Positions 41,694 to 52,053 of a DNA stretch of 61,178 nucleotides are shown piece by piece. Position numbers and translations under genes: made by a program. The notes below the pieces were generated by a model. It had not been told where the DNA came from. It saw nothing but the letters and a program-made list of their open reading frames with translations, and did no database searches. The stretch comes from an uncultured Arachnia sp. (GTDB lineage Bacteria; Actinomycetota; Actinomycetes; Propionibacteriales; Propionibacteriaceae). The stretch is from the NCBI GenBank assembly GCA_934636715.1, contig CAKUBE010000011.1, positions 1 to 61,178 on the forward strand, given 5' to 3'. How positions within the stretch are numbered: position 1 is the stretch's first letter; every line of letters starts with the position of its first letter.

Positions 41694-41705
41694 TAGCCTC
41701 CTTGT

Positions 41706-42260
41706 ATGAAGCAACCGCCGCCGACGCTGTCGCCCTTGCTTCGCTCGGATCTGCAAGGAGATCTCCTCAGCACGCTCTACCTCGCGCCGGGCGAAGAGAA
41801 CTCGCTCACCGATCTCGCTCGTCAGCTCGACGCGGGGCTGACCACGATCCACACCGAGGTGGAGCGCTTGGCGACTGCGGGGCTCGTCGTCGACCGCCGG
41901 GTCGGCCGCGCCCGGCTCGTCCGCGCTAACCTCGAGCACCCGCTCGCGCCCGCGCTCACCGAGTTGCTGACCTTGACCTACGGCCCTGTCACGCTGCTGC
42001 CGCGCTTGTTGCGGTCGGTGCGCGGGATCGAACGCGCGTATCTCGTGGGTCCGTGGGCGGCGCGGCGCAGCGGTGAACGCGGCGAGTTCCCGCCGCGGAT
42101 CGACGTCGTACTGCTGGGCGACGTGCCGCAGCGCACGGCCGCTCGCGTCAGCGCGGCGGCCTCCAAGGCGCTGCTCCGCGACGTCGCGGTGACCGTGCTC
42201 GCGCCGTCGGACTGGTGCCCGGGCGGCGAACCCGCCGTCGAACTGGCGCTGAGCGCCTAG
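41706..42260 (+). CDS. winged-helix regulator with a nucleotidyltransferase-like domain
   Basis: This 184-residue protein has an ArsR-like winged helix (residues about 10-75, with LTDLARQLDAGLTTIHTEVERL) joined to a domain of the minimal nucleotidyltransferase type (AYLVGPWAARRSG, then PRIDVVLLGD). Catalytic NTases need a GS motif and two Asp; here GS is replaced by GP and only one Asp is clear, so it is probably a sensor or antitoxin-like domain. A strong palindrome lies directly upstream, consistent with autoregulation. It has no obvious toxin partner next to it. Confidence 0.8.
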   Translation: MKQPPPTLSPLLRSDLQGDLLSTLYLAPGEENSLTDLARQLDAGLTTIHTEVERLATAGLVVDRRVGRARLVRANLEHPLAPALTELLTLTYGPVTLLPRLLRSVRGIERAYLVGPWAARRSGERGEFPPRIDVVLLGDVPQRTAARVSAAASKALLRDVAVTVLAPSDWCPGGEPAVELALSA

Positions 42261-42264
42261 CCCT

Positions 42265-42388
42265 TACGCTGGTTGAGCCTTACCGCTGGTTGAGCCCACG
42301 CGTGAGCGCTAGCGAACCGTCGTGGTCGAAACCAATGAACTCGCGCCTATTTGGTTTCGACACGGGCGCTCCAACGCCCCGGCCCGGC

Positions 42389-42401
<13 letters not shown>
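42265..42401. repeat. palindromic intergenic repeat, copy D (long form)
   Basis: Two GCTGGTTGAGCC units are followed by GTCGAAACC, a short core, GGTTTCGACACGG and CGGCTCAACCAGCGGT. The two halves mirror each other over about 130 bases. The last arm covers the purL stop codon. Confidence 0.75.
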
Positions 42402-44650
<2,249 letters not shown>

Positions 44651-44656
44651 GGGCCC

Positions 44657-44662
44657 AATCTA
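44657..44662 (-). promoter_or_regulatory. -10 element (TAGATT) for purL
   Basis: TAGATT ends 6 bases before GTG 44650, so purL appears to have a leaderless promoter of its own, as would be needed once it was cut off from purSQ. Confidence 0.45.
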
Positions 44663-44719
44663 GCGGTGACGCCGTCGCGGGGCTCAATCCAACCACCGCG
44701 ATGGTCCGCTACCTGGAGC

Positions 44720-44802
44720 ATCCGGAGTTTTTGCGCACAGTCGGGCCTCCTGTGCTCTATCGGGCACAGATGGGCGGGTTACGCGTCGAAACTCCGGGCG
44801 GC
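44720..44802. repeat. 83-bp direct repeat, copy 1
   Basis: This is identical, base for base, to 45865-45947. It carries a 9-bp terminal inverted repeat CCGGAGTTT/AAACTCCGG (44722-44730 with 44789-44797). Inside, CTGTGC (44750-44755) can pair either with GCACAG at 44735-44740 or with GCACAG at 44764-44769, giving two exclusive hairpins. It lies 70 bases upstream of purL. Confidence 0.9.
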
Positions 44803-44914
44803 CCTTCTTGAGCCGGCTCTCGTCGGTTCACAGGGTGTTGTCCGAAACCCAGGAAGTGTTGTCCGTGCGTGGAAATCCATTGCGGGTGGGCGTCTGGCGC
44901 GGCCCAATCGGACT

Positions 44915-45814
44915 ATGCGAGTCAACGAAGCACTCCTCCTGGGCCACGGCGTCGTCAGGACCCACGACTTTCCATCGCTCCGCTCGTCCTGGGGTCCGCA
45001 CATCAGTGCGGGTCGGCTGATCCGAGCGCTCCCCGGGGTGCTGATGGACGCGGGACTCGCCGCCGACCCCGTCGCGTGGATGCGCGCCGTACACCGATGG
45101 GACCACAACGCCGTACTGGCGGGCGCGGCAGCGTCCTTCCTCACCTTCGACGCGGAGGCCGACCTGGACGAGATCCTGGTGTGCGCACGCACCAGGCTCG
45201 CCGACCGCGGGCCCATCCGCTTCCTCCGTCACGCGCTCGATCCCGACCTCGCGACGTGGGTACGCGGAGTGCGGGTGACGACCCCCGCCGCAACGGCGCT
45301 TACGGCAGGGCTTCGCGGTGACTACGCAACGGCGACGAATGCCCTCCGTCTCGGCGTCGCAAGCCAAGAGTCCTTGCGGGATGCGAGCGAGAGGTTGACC
45401 GTCCGCCCTCGGGAGCCGCTGGTACACGTTCTGCACAACCTCAGCGCTAACCCATGGTCCGTTGCCGAAGTCGATGCCCACCGGCTGTTCCGCGCCGCCG
45501 GCATCCGGGGCTGGGTCGGGAACTACGAAGTCGTCGTGGATGGACACGCCTTCGCGATCGACATCGCTCTCCCCGAGTCGCGGATCGCGTTCGAGATCAA
45601 CAGCTTCGAGTTCCACAGCCGCCGCGAGGACATGATGCGCGACTCCTCCCGCGCGAACCTCCTCGCTTCCGCCGGTTGGCGGCAGTACGTCCTTCTCCCC
45701 ACACAGGTCAGCAACCAGCCGCGCGAGACCATGGAATTCGTCCGGCAGGTGGTCTGGGCGCGCCACCGCGGCGCCTCCAACGTGAGCTGCACGGGCAACC
45801 GAGGGACGAGATAG
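44915..45814 (+). CDS. nuclease-like protein (AbiEi-type N-terminus, DUF559/Vsr-like C-terminus)
   Basis: This 299-residue protein runs opposite to the pur genes around it. The C-terminal 90 residues resemble the DUF559/very-short-patch-repair nuclease fold: AIDIALPESRIAFEINSF puts Asp216 and Glu227 where the PD-(D/E)xK acids lie, although the usual EVD is EIN (Asn229). The first half resembles the AbiEi-like antitoxin part often attached to such domains in actinobacteria. The role is unknown; nuclease activity is uncertain. ATG 44915 is chosen as the first start giving a family-like N-terminus. It is flanked by perfect 83-bp direct repeats. Confidence 0.75.
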   Translation: MRVNEALLLGHGVVRTHDFPSLRSSWGPHISAGRLIRALPGVLMDAGLAADPVAWMRAVHRWDHNAVLAGAAASFLTFDAEADLDEILVCARTRLADRGPIRFLRHALDPDLATWVRGVRVTTPAATALTAGLRGDYATATNALRLGVASQESLRDASERLTVRPREPLVHVLHNLSANPWSVAEVDAHRLFRAAGIRGWVGNYEVVVDGHAFAIDIALPESRIAFEINSFEFHSRREDMMRDSSRANLLASAGWRQYVLLPTQVSNQPRETMEFVRQVVWARHRGASNVSCTGNRGTR

Positions 45815-45864
45815 GGGGACGGGCGACCATCAAGCGCGCTGCCGTCCGGGGCACTACTCGGCTG

Positions 45865-45947
45865 ATCCGGAGTTTTTGCGCACAGTCGGGCCTCCTGTGC
45901 TCTATCGGGCACAGATGGGCGGGTTACGCGTCGAAACTCCGGGCGGC
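45865..45947. repeat. 83-bp direct repeat, copy 2
   Basis: This is identical to 44720-44802 and in the same orientation. It lies between the stop of the nuclease-like gene and the purQ stop. Recombination between the copies would remove 1145 bp, including the whole gene, and leave one copy between purQ and purL. Confidence 0.9.
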
Positions 45948-45968
45948 TCGCGTATCGAGCCTCGCGAA

Positions 45969-46643
45969 TCAGGCGCGGATGCTCAGGAACTGCAGCACGG
46001 ACGCGAAGAACTTCGCGCCGTCGAGCGAGGGACCGGTCAGCGACTCGACGTTGTGCTCCGGGTGCGGCATCAGGCCGACGACGTTGCCGCGCTCGTTGGT
46101 GATGCCCGCGATGTCGTTGGCCGAGCCGTTCGGGTTGTCGAGGTAGCGGAAGACCACCTGGTCGTTGTCCTCCAGCTTGCGCAGCGTCTCGGGCGACGCC
46201 TGGTAGTTGCCCTCGCCGTTCTTCAGCACGATGGTGATCTCATCGCCCTTCGTGAACGCGCAGGTCCAGGTGGTGTCTATGGTCTCGACGCGCAGGCGCT
46301 CGTCGCGGCAGATGAACTGCCGGCCCGCGTTGCGGATCATCGCGCCCTCCAGCAGGTGCGCCTCGCACAGCACCTGGAAGCCGTTGCAGATCCCGAGCAC
46401 CGGCATGCCCTTGTTCGCGGCATCGATCACCGTCGACATCACCGGGCTGAACCGCGCGATGGCGCCGCAGCGCAGGTAGTCGCCGTAGGAGAAACCGCCG
46501 GGCAGGATGATCGCGTCGACGCCCTCGATGGAGTCGGAGCCGTGCCACAGCGGGACGGCCTCGGCCCCGGAGAGCTGGACGGCGCGCAGAGCGTCATGGT
46601 CGTCGAGCGATCCCGGGAAGGTGACGACGCCGATGCGGGGCAT
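45969..46643 (-). CDS. purQ: phosphoribosylformylglycinamidine synthase subunit PurQ
   Basis: PurQ (224 residues) is the glutaminase that supplies ammonia to PurL. The class I amidotransferase features are clear: [15 protein letters not shown] forms the oxyanion region, the nucleophile Cys is in [10 protein letters not shown], and the His-Glu pair is in the late MPHPEHNVE. Its ATG overlaps the purS stop by one base (TGATG). Confidence 0.96.
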   Translation of the reverse strand: MPRIGVVTFPGSLDDHDALRAVQLSGAEAVPLWHGSDSIEGVDAIILPGGFSYGDYLRCGAIARFSPVMSTVIDAANKGMPVLGICNGFQVLCEAHLLEGAMIRNAGRQFICRDERLRVETIDTTWTCAFTKGDEITIVLKNGEGNYQASPETLRKLEDNDQVVFRYLDNPNGSANDIAGITNERGNVVGLMPHPEHNVESLTGPSLDGAKFFASVLQFLSIRA

Positions 46644-46882
46644 CAGTCGGTCACCACGTCGAACGACTCGATGACGGTGTTGGCGAACAGCGTGTCCGCG
46701 GCGCGCTCGATCTGGGCGAGCACCTCGTCGGTCACCTCGCCGTCGACCTCGATCTCGAAACGCTTCCCCTGACGAACCGAGAGGCCCTGGAAACCGAGCC
46801 GCTGGAGAGCACCGGTGACGGCCTTGCCCTGCGGGTCGAGGATCTCGGGCTTGGGCATGACGTTGACGACGACGCGTGACAT
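46643..46882 (-). CDS. purS: phosphoribosylformylglycinamidine synthase subunit PurS
   Basis: PurS (79 residues) is the small structural subunit that brings PurQ and PurL together. It begins with [19 protein letters not shown] and contains [11 protein letters not shown], both typical. ATG 46882 lies 7 bases after a TAGAGT box. It leads purQ and, before the insertion, would have led purL as well. Confidence 0.95.
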   Translation of the reverse strand: MSRVVVNVMPKPEILDPQGKAVTGALQRLGFQGLSVRQGKRFEIEVDGEVTDEVLAQIERAADTLFANTVIESFDVVTD

Positions 46883-46889
46883 GCGGCCA

Positions 46890-46895
46890 ACTCTA
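46890..46895 (-). promoter_or_regulatory. -10 element (TAGAGT) for purS
   Basis: TAGAGT ends 7 bases before the purS ATG on the minus strand, matching the leaderless pattern. Confidence 0.45.
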
Positions 46896-46929
46896 ACGGC
46901 CTCGGCCGCAATCGCTAACCTCGGCTCAC

Positions 46930-46961
46930 GCCGCGACGACCCCGCGTGGCCGTCTCGCGGC
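46930..46961 (-). terminator. hairpin after the amidotransferase-like gene
   Basis: GCCGCGA (46930-46936) and TCGCGGC (46955-46961) pair with an 18-base loop just beyond the stop at 46964. There is no U-tract; it may end the transcript before the purS promoter. Confidence 0.35.
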
Positions 46962-46963
46962 GA

Positions 46964-47707
46964 TCAGCCCGCGAGCCAGTCCACCGCCTGGCCGAACAGC
47001 TTCGCGTAGCCGTCCCAGTCCATGAACTCCTGCGGCGCCCAGTGCGGGGAGATGTCCGAGGCGTAGGCCAGCGTGCGGCCCTCGCCGACCTCGCGGACGA
47101 CGAGCAGCGGGCGCCCCTCGACCTCGGCGAGCACCGTCGCGTCCTCGCGCGCGGCCAGCTTCTGGTACCCGAGGATGGCCGGCCACTCCCGGTCGAGCCC
47201 GGCGGTGACGGGATGTTCGACGTCGGTCAAAGTGCCCTCGGCGCCCTCGGGGGCCTCGACGCGATCGTCGTACGGGAGCAGCGTGACGGGAAGGACCTCC
47301 TCGATGGGCGTGTCGAAGTAGTTCGCCTTCGCCTCGAACCCCTGGAAGCTGAGGTAGCCGCCGGCCATCATGAGACCGCCGCCGCGGTGCACCCATTCCC
47401 GCAGCAGCTTCAACCGGTTGGGCGCCCGGCGCCCCTCCTCGAACACCACGGGCGGCAGCAGCAGGGTGTTGGCGCCGACGTCCGAGAGGAGCACCACGTC
47501 GTAGGCGTCCAGTTCCTCCAGTGTCAGCGGGAAGAACTCGGCGACGTCGTGCGAGCGCAGGTGCGTGACCTCGTGCCCCTCCGCCGCAAGGGCCGCCAGC
47601 AGGGCGGCGCAGCCGATGTGCACCTGCGTGTGCGCGAACGCGTCGTACCCCTTGTGGTCGACGACCGCGCTGACCCACGATTCGCCTGCGAGTAGCACCT
47701 CTGCCAT
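46964..47707 (-). CDS. glutamine amidotransferase-like protein (ThuA/STM3548-like)
   Basis: This 247-residue protein has an alpha/beta flavodoxin-like class I amidotransferase fold: VLLAGESWVSAVVDHKGYDAF at the start, YDVVLLSDVGANTLLLP, GGGLMMAGGYLSFQGFEAK and late LAYASDISPHWAP. It resembles the uncharacterised STM3548/DUF1355-like cytoplasmic proteins. The usual nucleophile Cys is not evident (the elbow reads AGGYLS), so it is probably not a working glutaminase. AAGGGGAGAAG lies before ATG. The function is not known; it is next to purS but not clearly in the same operon. Confidence 0.75.
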   Translation of the reverse strand: MAEVLLAGESWVSAVVDHKGYDAFAHTQVHIGCAALLAALAAEGHEVTHLRSHDVAEFFPLTLEELDAYDVVLLSDVGANTLLLPPVVFEEGRRAPNRLKLLREWVHRGGGLMMAGGYLSFQGFEAKANYFDTPIEEVLPVTLLPYDDRVEAPEGAEGTLTDVEHPVTAGLDREWPAILGYQKLAAREDATVLAEVEGRPLLVVREVGEGRTLAYASDISPHWAPQEFMDWDGYAKLFGQAVDWLAG

Positions 47708-47758
47708 GTCTTCTCCCCTTCGTCCGGTTGTGCTGGTGAGACTATGACGGAGCCTACC

Positions 47759-47806
47759 GACCTTTCGACACGGTCCGGGCGCTTCGCGCCGGGGACCGGC
47801 TCAAGG
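47759..47806. repeat. palindromic intergenic repeat, copy E
   Basis: This copy runs from CTTTCGACACGG through GGGCGCTTCGCGCC to CCGGCTCAAGGC. The centre CGGTCC/GGACCG with GGGCGC/GCGCC forms a strong hairpin. It lies just upstream of the pabC promoter. Confidence 0.65.
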
Positions 47807-47820
47807 CGTAAGGGCGGGGC

Positions 47821-47826
47821 TAGGGT
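47821..47826 (+). promoter_or_regulatory. -10 element (TAGGGT) for the PabC-like gene
   Basis: TAGGGT ends 7 bases before ATG 47834. This fixes the start well inside the longest open frame, whose first 30 codons overlap the repeat. Confidence 0.45.
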
Positions 47827-47833
47827 GTCGGGC

Positions 47834-48685
47834 ATGGCAGTTCTCATGGTGGCCCTCCTCGACGGGACGCTCGTCGATCCCGCTCAGCCCATCGTCCGGG
47901 CCGACGACCAGGGCGTCGTCCGCGGCGACGGGGTGTTCGACGCCCTGCTCGCGGCGGTCGGTCACACCCGCCATCTCGCCGCGCACCTGGAACGGCTCGC
48001 GCAGTCCGCTCGGCTGCTCGATCTTCCCGAGCCCGACGCGGACGGGTACCGCCGCGCCGTCGACGCCATCCTGCGGGCCTGGGACTGGCGCACGCACCCC
48101 GAGGCGGTGCTCCGGCTGATCCACACCCGCGGGCCCGAAGGCGTCGACGATCGCCCCAGCGGCTGGGTGATGGCCGCGCCGCTCGACGAGGCGTCCCGCC
48201 GTCAGCGCGTCGCAGGCGTGCGGGTGCTGCTGCTCGACCGCGGGTTCGAGGGCGACGAAGTGGCCCAGCTGCCCTGGCTCCTGCCGGGCGCGAAGTCGCT
48301 TTCCTACGGCATCAACATGGCGGCCAAGCGCTACGCCGTCGCCAACGGGGCCGACGACGTCATCTTCCACGCCCCGTCGGGCCGCCTGCTGGAGGGTCCG
48401 ACGTCCAGCGTCGTGCTCGATCTCGACGGCGTGCTCGTCACCCCGCCGCTCGACGGCATCCTGCGCTCGCTCACCGTCGAGGAGCTGATCGCGGGCGCGC
48501 CCGAGGCCGGCCTCGAAGTGCGGATGCAGGAGCTGCGCGTCGAGGACCTCGACCGCTGCCGCGGCGCCTGGCTGCTCTCCAGCGGCCGCATCCTCGCGCG
48601 CGTCACCCACGTCGATGGCCGCGAACTGCCCGGCTCCCCCCTCGAGGCGAAGCTCGGCCGGGTCCTCGGGGCGTCCTGGCTCTGA
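47834..48685 (+). CDS. pabC: class IV PLP aminotransferase, PabC-like aminodeoxychorismate lyase
   Basis: This 283-residue PLP enzyme of fold type IV is most likely aminodeoxychorismate lyase of folate synthesis. It has DQGVVRGDGVFDALL near the start, the PLP lysine in GAKSLSYGINMAAKR, and GRLLEGPTSSVVLDLDG with the conserved Glu. Branched-chain and D-amino acid aminotransferases share these motifs. ATG 47834 is set by the TAGGGT box 7 bases upstream. The stop overlaps the next ATG by one base. Confidence 0.85.
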   Translation: MAVLMVALLDGTLVDPAQPIVRADDQGVVRGDGVFDALLAAVGHTRHLAAHLERLAQSARLLDLPEPDADGYRRAVDAILRAWDWRTHPEAVLRLIHTRGPEGVDDRPSGWVMAAPLDEASRRQRVAGVRVLLLDRGFEGDEVAQLPWLLPGAKSLSYGINMAAKRYAVANGADDVIFHAPSGRLLEGPTSSVVLDLDGVLVTPPLDGILRSLTVEELIAGAPEAGLEVRMQELRVEDLDRCRGAWLLSSGRILARVTHVDGRELPGSPLEAKLGRVLGASWL

Positions 48686-49317
48686 TGCTCGTCCCACCCG
48701 ACGCCACCTGGGCCGGCCTGCCCGACGAAGGCCGCAGGCTGCTCGACCGCGTCGCGGAACGCGCCCGGGGGCTCCTGAACGGGACCCTCACCACTGTCCG
48801 CGCCGGCGAGGTCGTCACGCTCCGGATTACCGAGGTCGAGGCCTACGGCGGCGGGTTCGACCCCGCCTCGCACGCCTACCGCGGTCCCTCCGCGCGCAAC
48901 GCGGCCATGTTCGGCCCGCCTCTGCACGCCTACGTCTACCGGCACATGGGACTGCACACGTGCATGAACGTGGTCGTCGGAGTCGACGCCATGCCGACGG
49001 GCGTGCTGCTCCGCGCCGGTGAGGTGATCGACGGCGCGGAGACGGCGAGAGCCCGCCGCCAGGCGAAGGGCGTGACCCGAACCGACCTCGACCTCGCCTC
49101 CGGCCCGGCGCGGCTCACCGTCGCGATGGCCATCACCATCGCCGACTTCGGCGTCCCGCTCGACGGCTCCGCGGGACTCCTCCTGGAACCGCGGCAGGGC
49201 GCGGAGCCGACGATCGCCGTCGGCCCGCGCATCGGCGTCGGCAAGGCGAAGGACTTCCCGCTCCGCTTCTGGATCGCGGGCGACAAGACGGTGTCCAAGC
49301 CGAATCACGCTCCTTGA
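48685..49317 (+). CDS. mpg: 3-methyladenine DNA glycosylase (AAG/Mpg family)
   Basis: This 210-residue base-excision enzyme removes alkylated purines from DNA. The catalytic Glu lies in RITEVEAYGG, followed by DPASHAYRGPSARNAAMFGP, YVYRHMGLHTCMNVV and the late GPRIGV region, as in the AAG family. ATG 48685 overlaps the preceding stop by one base (TGATG). The last two codons and the TGA (49315-49317) belong to the repeat that follows. Confidence 0.93.
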   Translation: MLVPPDATWAGLPDEGRRLLDRVAERARGLLNGTLTTVRAGEVVTLRITEVEAYGGGFDPASHAYRGPSARNAAMFGPPLHAYVYRHMGLHTCMNVVVGVDAMPTGVLLRAGEVIDGAETARARRQAKGVTRTDLDLASGPARLTVAMAITIADFGVPLDGSAGLLLEPRQGAEPTIAVGPRIGVGKAKDFPLRFWIAGDKTVSKPNHAP

Positions 49318-49434
49318 GCCGATCCCCGGCGCGAAGCGCCCGGATCGTGTCGAAAGGCTGGTAAGAGTTCGCGAAACTCTCACCAGCCTTTCGACGCGGG
49401 CGCGCGCTTCGCTTGCGGCCCGGCTCAAGGAGCG
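49311..49434. repeat. palindromic intergenic repeat, copy F (double hairpin)
   Basis: The outer arms GCTCCTTGAGCCG and CGGCTCAAGGAGC and the inner arms GTCGAAAGGCTGGT and ACCAGCCTTTCGAC mirror each other, with a central AGAGTT/AAACTCT. It fills the whole gap between convergent mpg and the RpiB-family gene and probably serves as a bidirectional terminator. Confidence 0.75.
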
Positions 49435-49998
49435 TCAGAAGGCGAGGTGCTCCGGCTCCGGGCCCAACTCCGCTTCGCGCGGGTTGGGGACCTGGAAGCC
49501 GTTGGCCTTGTAGGCCTCGTAGTCGAACTCCTCGCACTCGTCGAGGCCGATCTTGTGGTACTCGTAGAACCCGTCCCAGTCCTCGTAGCCGTCGCCGAGG
49601 CCGGTGTTCAGGAACGCGTCCGCCATGGCCATGCCCAGGCGCGGCGCGATCCAGAACCCGCCCATGGCGAGCAGGTTGCAGCCGTTGGCCGCCGCCGCCC
49701 GCTTGGCCGAGCGCACGGACTCCGCGACGGCGGCGTGCACGTGCGGGCACTTGCTCGCCGCGACGTGGATGCCCATGCCGGTGCCGCAGAAGGCCAGCGC
49801 CTTCTCGAACTCGCCCTCGGCGATCTGCGACCCGACCAGGAAGCCCACCCGGTGGTACATCCCGGACTCCTCCTTGACCGGGGTGAGGTCCGTGACCGTC
49901 CACCCGTTCTTCTCCAGGTGCGCCTTCACGTACTCCTTCAGCGGGAAGCCCGCGAAGTCCGCGCCGACGACCACCTGCTTGTCCGCCGTGGTCCGCAT
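49435..49998 (-). CDS. RpiB/LacAB-family sugar-phosphate isomerase
   Basis: This 187-residue isomerase has VVVGADFAGFPLKEYVKAHL at the start, the active-site loop FCGTGMGIHVAASK with the catalytic Cys, HAAVAESVRSAK, and GCNLLAMGG. About 45 residues after the usual end of the family, rich in Asp, Glu and Tyr, form an extra C-terminal tail. Family members interconvert aldose and ketose phosphates: ribose 5-P/ribulose 5-P, allose 6-P, galactose 6-P or tetrose phosphates. It ends the importer operon, so its substrate is likely the phosphorylated form of the imported sugar or polyol. Confidence 0.88.
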   Translation of the reverse strand: MRTTADKQVVVGADFAGFPLKEYVKAHLEKNGWTVTDLTPVKEESGMYHRVGFLVGSQIAEGEFEKALAFCGTGMGIHVAASKCPHVHAAVAESVRSAKRAAAANGCNLLAMGGFWIAPRLGMAMADAFLNTGLGDGYEDWDGFYEYHKIGLDECEEFDYEAYKANGFQVPNPREAELGPEPEHLAF

Positions 49999-50002
49999 GT
50001 CT

Positions 50003-51028
50003 CTACTTCTTCCTGAATCGGGCGAGCAGGCCGCGGCCCGTGTTGCCGGTGCTGATCACGACCAGCAACACCGCGCCCCAGATGAGGGGGAGGTAGAAGT
50101 TGCTGACCTGTGGGAACGTGTTCAGGCCCGACTGCAGGATCTGCAGGATCGCGATGGCCATCACGACGCCGATGAGGCGCCCGCTGCCGCCGTTGGGGTC
50201 GACGCCGCCCAGCACCACGATGAGGACGGTCAGCAGCGTGTAGGCCACGCCGTAGTCCGCCTTCGCCGAGTTGTAGTTGGCCATCATCACCAGGCCCGCG
50301 ACGCCGGCGCAGAGGCCGGAGAGCGCGTAGGTGCGCACCAGCAGGCTGACGGAGTTCAGGCCGCTGAACTTCGCCGCCGTCGCGTTGCTGCCGACCATGT
50401 ACAGCTTCTTGCCGAACGCCATCTTCGTGAGGATGAATCCGATGACGAGCGCGATGACGATGAAGATGATCAACGGCATGGGGATCCGCAGGATCTTGCC
50501 GCCGAGCAGCGCGCTGTAGGCGGGAGGAAGGCCGCTGAGCGGCTTGCCCGCCGTGATCACGATGGCGATGCCGGTGAACAGCTCGAGCGTGCCGAGCGTC
50601 ACGAGGATGGCCGGGATCTTCACCTTGGCGACGAGGAACCCGTTGAACGCCCCGGCGAGGGTGCCCAGCACGAGCGAGAGCACGATGGCGACGAGGACGG
50701 CGGTGGCCTGCTGTCCCTCCGCCGCCCCGGTGGGAGCGATGGAGAGCATCACGGTGGCCGAGGCGATGGCCGTCATGTTCGCGATGCCGACCGCCGAGAG
50801 GTCGATGCCGCCCGTGATCATGGTGAGCATCACGCCGAGCGCCATGATGCCGAACTCGGGGAACGCGACGCCCATGGCCTGCCACGTGGAGACGCGGCTG
50901 AAGGAGTCGAACTTCATGATCGCGAACAGCAGCAGCAACGCGACGAGCATGAAGACGAGGCGCTGCAGGTGTGGGTCGAGGCCCAGGCTGAACGCCTTCT
51001 TCTTGGGGGTGACGGTAGTCGTGGTCAT
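50003..51028 (-). CDS. sugar ABC transporter permease, RbsC type (second)
   Basis: This 341-residue membrane permease of the ribose/galactose (CUT2) class has eight to ten helices. Typical segments are ITGGIDLSAVGIANMTA, GAFNGFLVAKVKIPAILVTLG and VVLGGVDPNGGSGRLIGVV. It follows the other permease by 13 bases and precedes the isomerase gene by 4. Two different permease subunits suggest a heterodimeric channel. Confidence 0.93.
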   Translation of the reverse strand: MTTTTVTPKKKAFSLGLDPHLQRLVFMLVALLLLFAIMKFDSFSRVSTWQAMGVAFPEFGIMALGVMLTMITGGIDLSAVGIANMTAIASATVMLSIAPTGAAEGQQATAVLVAIVLSLVLGTLAGAFNGFLVAKVKIPAILVTLGTLELFTGIAIVITAGKPLSGLPPAYSALLGGKILRIPMPLIIFIVIALVIGFILTKMAFGKKLYMVGSNATAAKFSGLNSVSLLVRTYALSGLCAGVAGLVMMANYNSAKADYGVAYTLLTVLIVVLGGVDPNGGSGRLIGVVMAIAILQILQSGLNTFPQVSNFYLPLIWGAVLLVVISTGNTGRGLLARFRKK

Positions 51029-51041
51029 GTCAATGGTCCTT

Positions 51042-52052
51042 TCACTCCGCCACCAGACGCTGGCGCTTTCGGCGCCGCGTCAGCTGGACGGCCGACACAC
51101 CGGTGCCGACGATGATCAAGAGGCCGAGCGCGAAGCGCTGCCAGAACGTCGGCACGCCGACGAGGATCATGCTGTTCTGCACGATGACGATGAGCAGTGT
51201 GCCGAGCATCACGCCCGTGAGCGAGCCGGTGCCGCCGGTGATGGCGGTGCCGCCGAGCACGACGGCGGCGATGACCATCATCTCCATGCCGAGCAGGTTC
51301 GTGGGGTGCATCTGTCCCATGCTCGTCGTGCGGACGAGGCCGCCGAGGGCCGCGATGACGCCGACGATCACGTACAGCCAGAACTTGGTCCGCCGCACCT
51401 TGAAGCCCGCGCGCACCGCCGACGACTCGTCGCCGCCGAGCGCGAAGATCCCGCGGCCGAACATCGTGTAGCGCATCACGAAGAAGACGATCGCCAGCAC
51501 CGCGACGAGGATCAGGAACGACACCGGCATCGCCGAGGTCAGCCCGGTGGGGCTCGTCGCCTTGAACAGCGAGGTGCGGCCGAAGGCCTCCATCGACGGC
51601 GGCAGCTGCGAGATCTGCACCGACGACAGCGCGCCCTGCATGATGCCCGAGAAGACGTTGGCCGTGCCGAGGGTGATGATCAGCGTCGGGATCGCAAGCC
51701 GCGAGGTGAACACGCCGTTGAACGCGCCGAGCAGCGCGCCGAGCGCGATCACCAGCACGAACGGCAGGATCACCGGACCCTGGTAGCCGCTGTCGACCAG
51801 GTATCGCGTGACCGCGTAGACGGCCAGCGAGGCGAGCGCCGGAAAGGACACGTCGATGCCGCCGGAGACGATGACCAGGTACGCGCCGATCGCGAACAGG
51901 CCGGGGACGACCATCGCGTTCGCGAGGTCGACCAGGTTGTTCGGGGTAAAGAACTGGCCGCTGCGGGCCTGGATGATGAGGCTGAGCACGACGATGATCA
52001 GGAACAGGTAGAACTCGTTGGCACGCAACAGTTTGGCGACGAAGCCCTGCAT
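51042..52052 (-). CDS. sugar ABC transporter permease, RbsC type (first)
   Basis: This 336-residue CUT2-class permease contains VIVSGGIDVSFPALASLA, GAFNGVFTSRLAIPTLIITLG and VLGGTAITGGTGSLTGVMLG. ATG 52052 lies one base after the ATPase stop. It is the partner of the second permease at 50003-51028. Confidence 0.93.
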   Translation of the reverse strand: MQGFVAKLLRANEFYLFLIIVVLSLIIQARSGQFFTPNNLVDLANAMVVPGLFAIGAYLVIVSGGIDVSFPALASLAVYAVTRYLVDSGYQGPVILPFVLVIALGALLGAFNGVFTSRLAIPTLIITLGTANVFSGIMQGALSSVQISQLPPSMEAFGRTSLFKATSPTGLTSAMPVSFLILVAVLAIVFFVMRYTMFGRGIFALGGDESSAVRAGFKVRRTKFWLYVIVGVIAALGGLVRTTSMGQMHPTNLLGMEMMVIAAVVLGGTAITGGTGSLTGVMLGTLLIVIVQNSMILVGVPTFWQRFALGLLIIVGTGVSAVQLTRRRKRQRLVAE

Positions 52053-52053
52053 G

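Noticed and set aside
44803..45864. A transposase or integrase inside the repeat-flanked segment
   Set aside because: The only gene there lacks DDE, tyrosine or serine recombinase motifs. Movement, if any, would need help from elsewhere.
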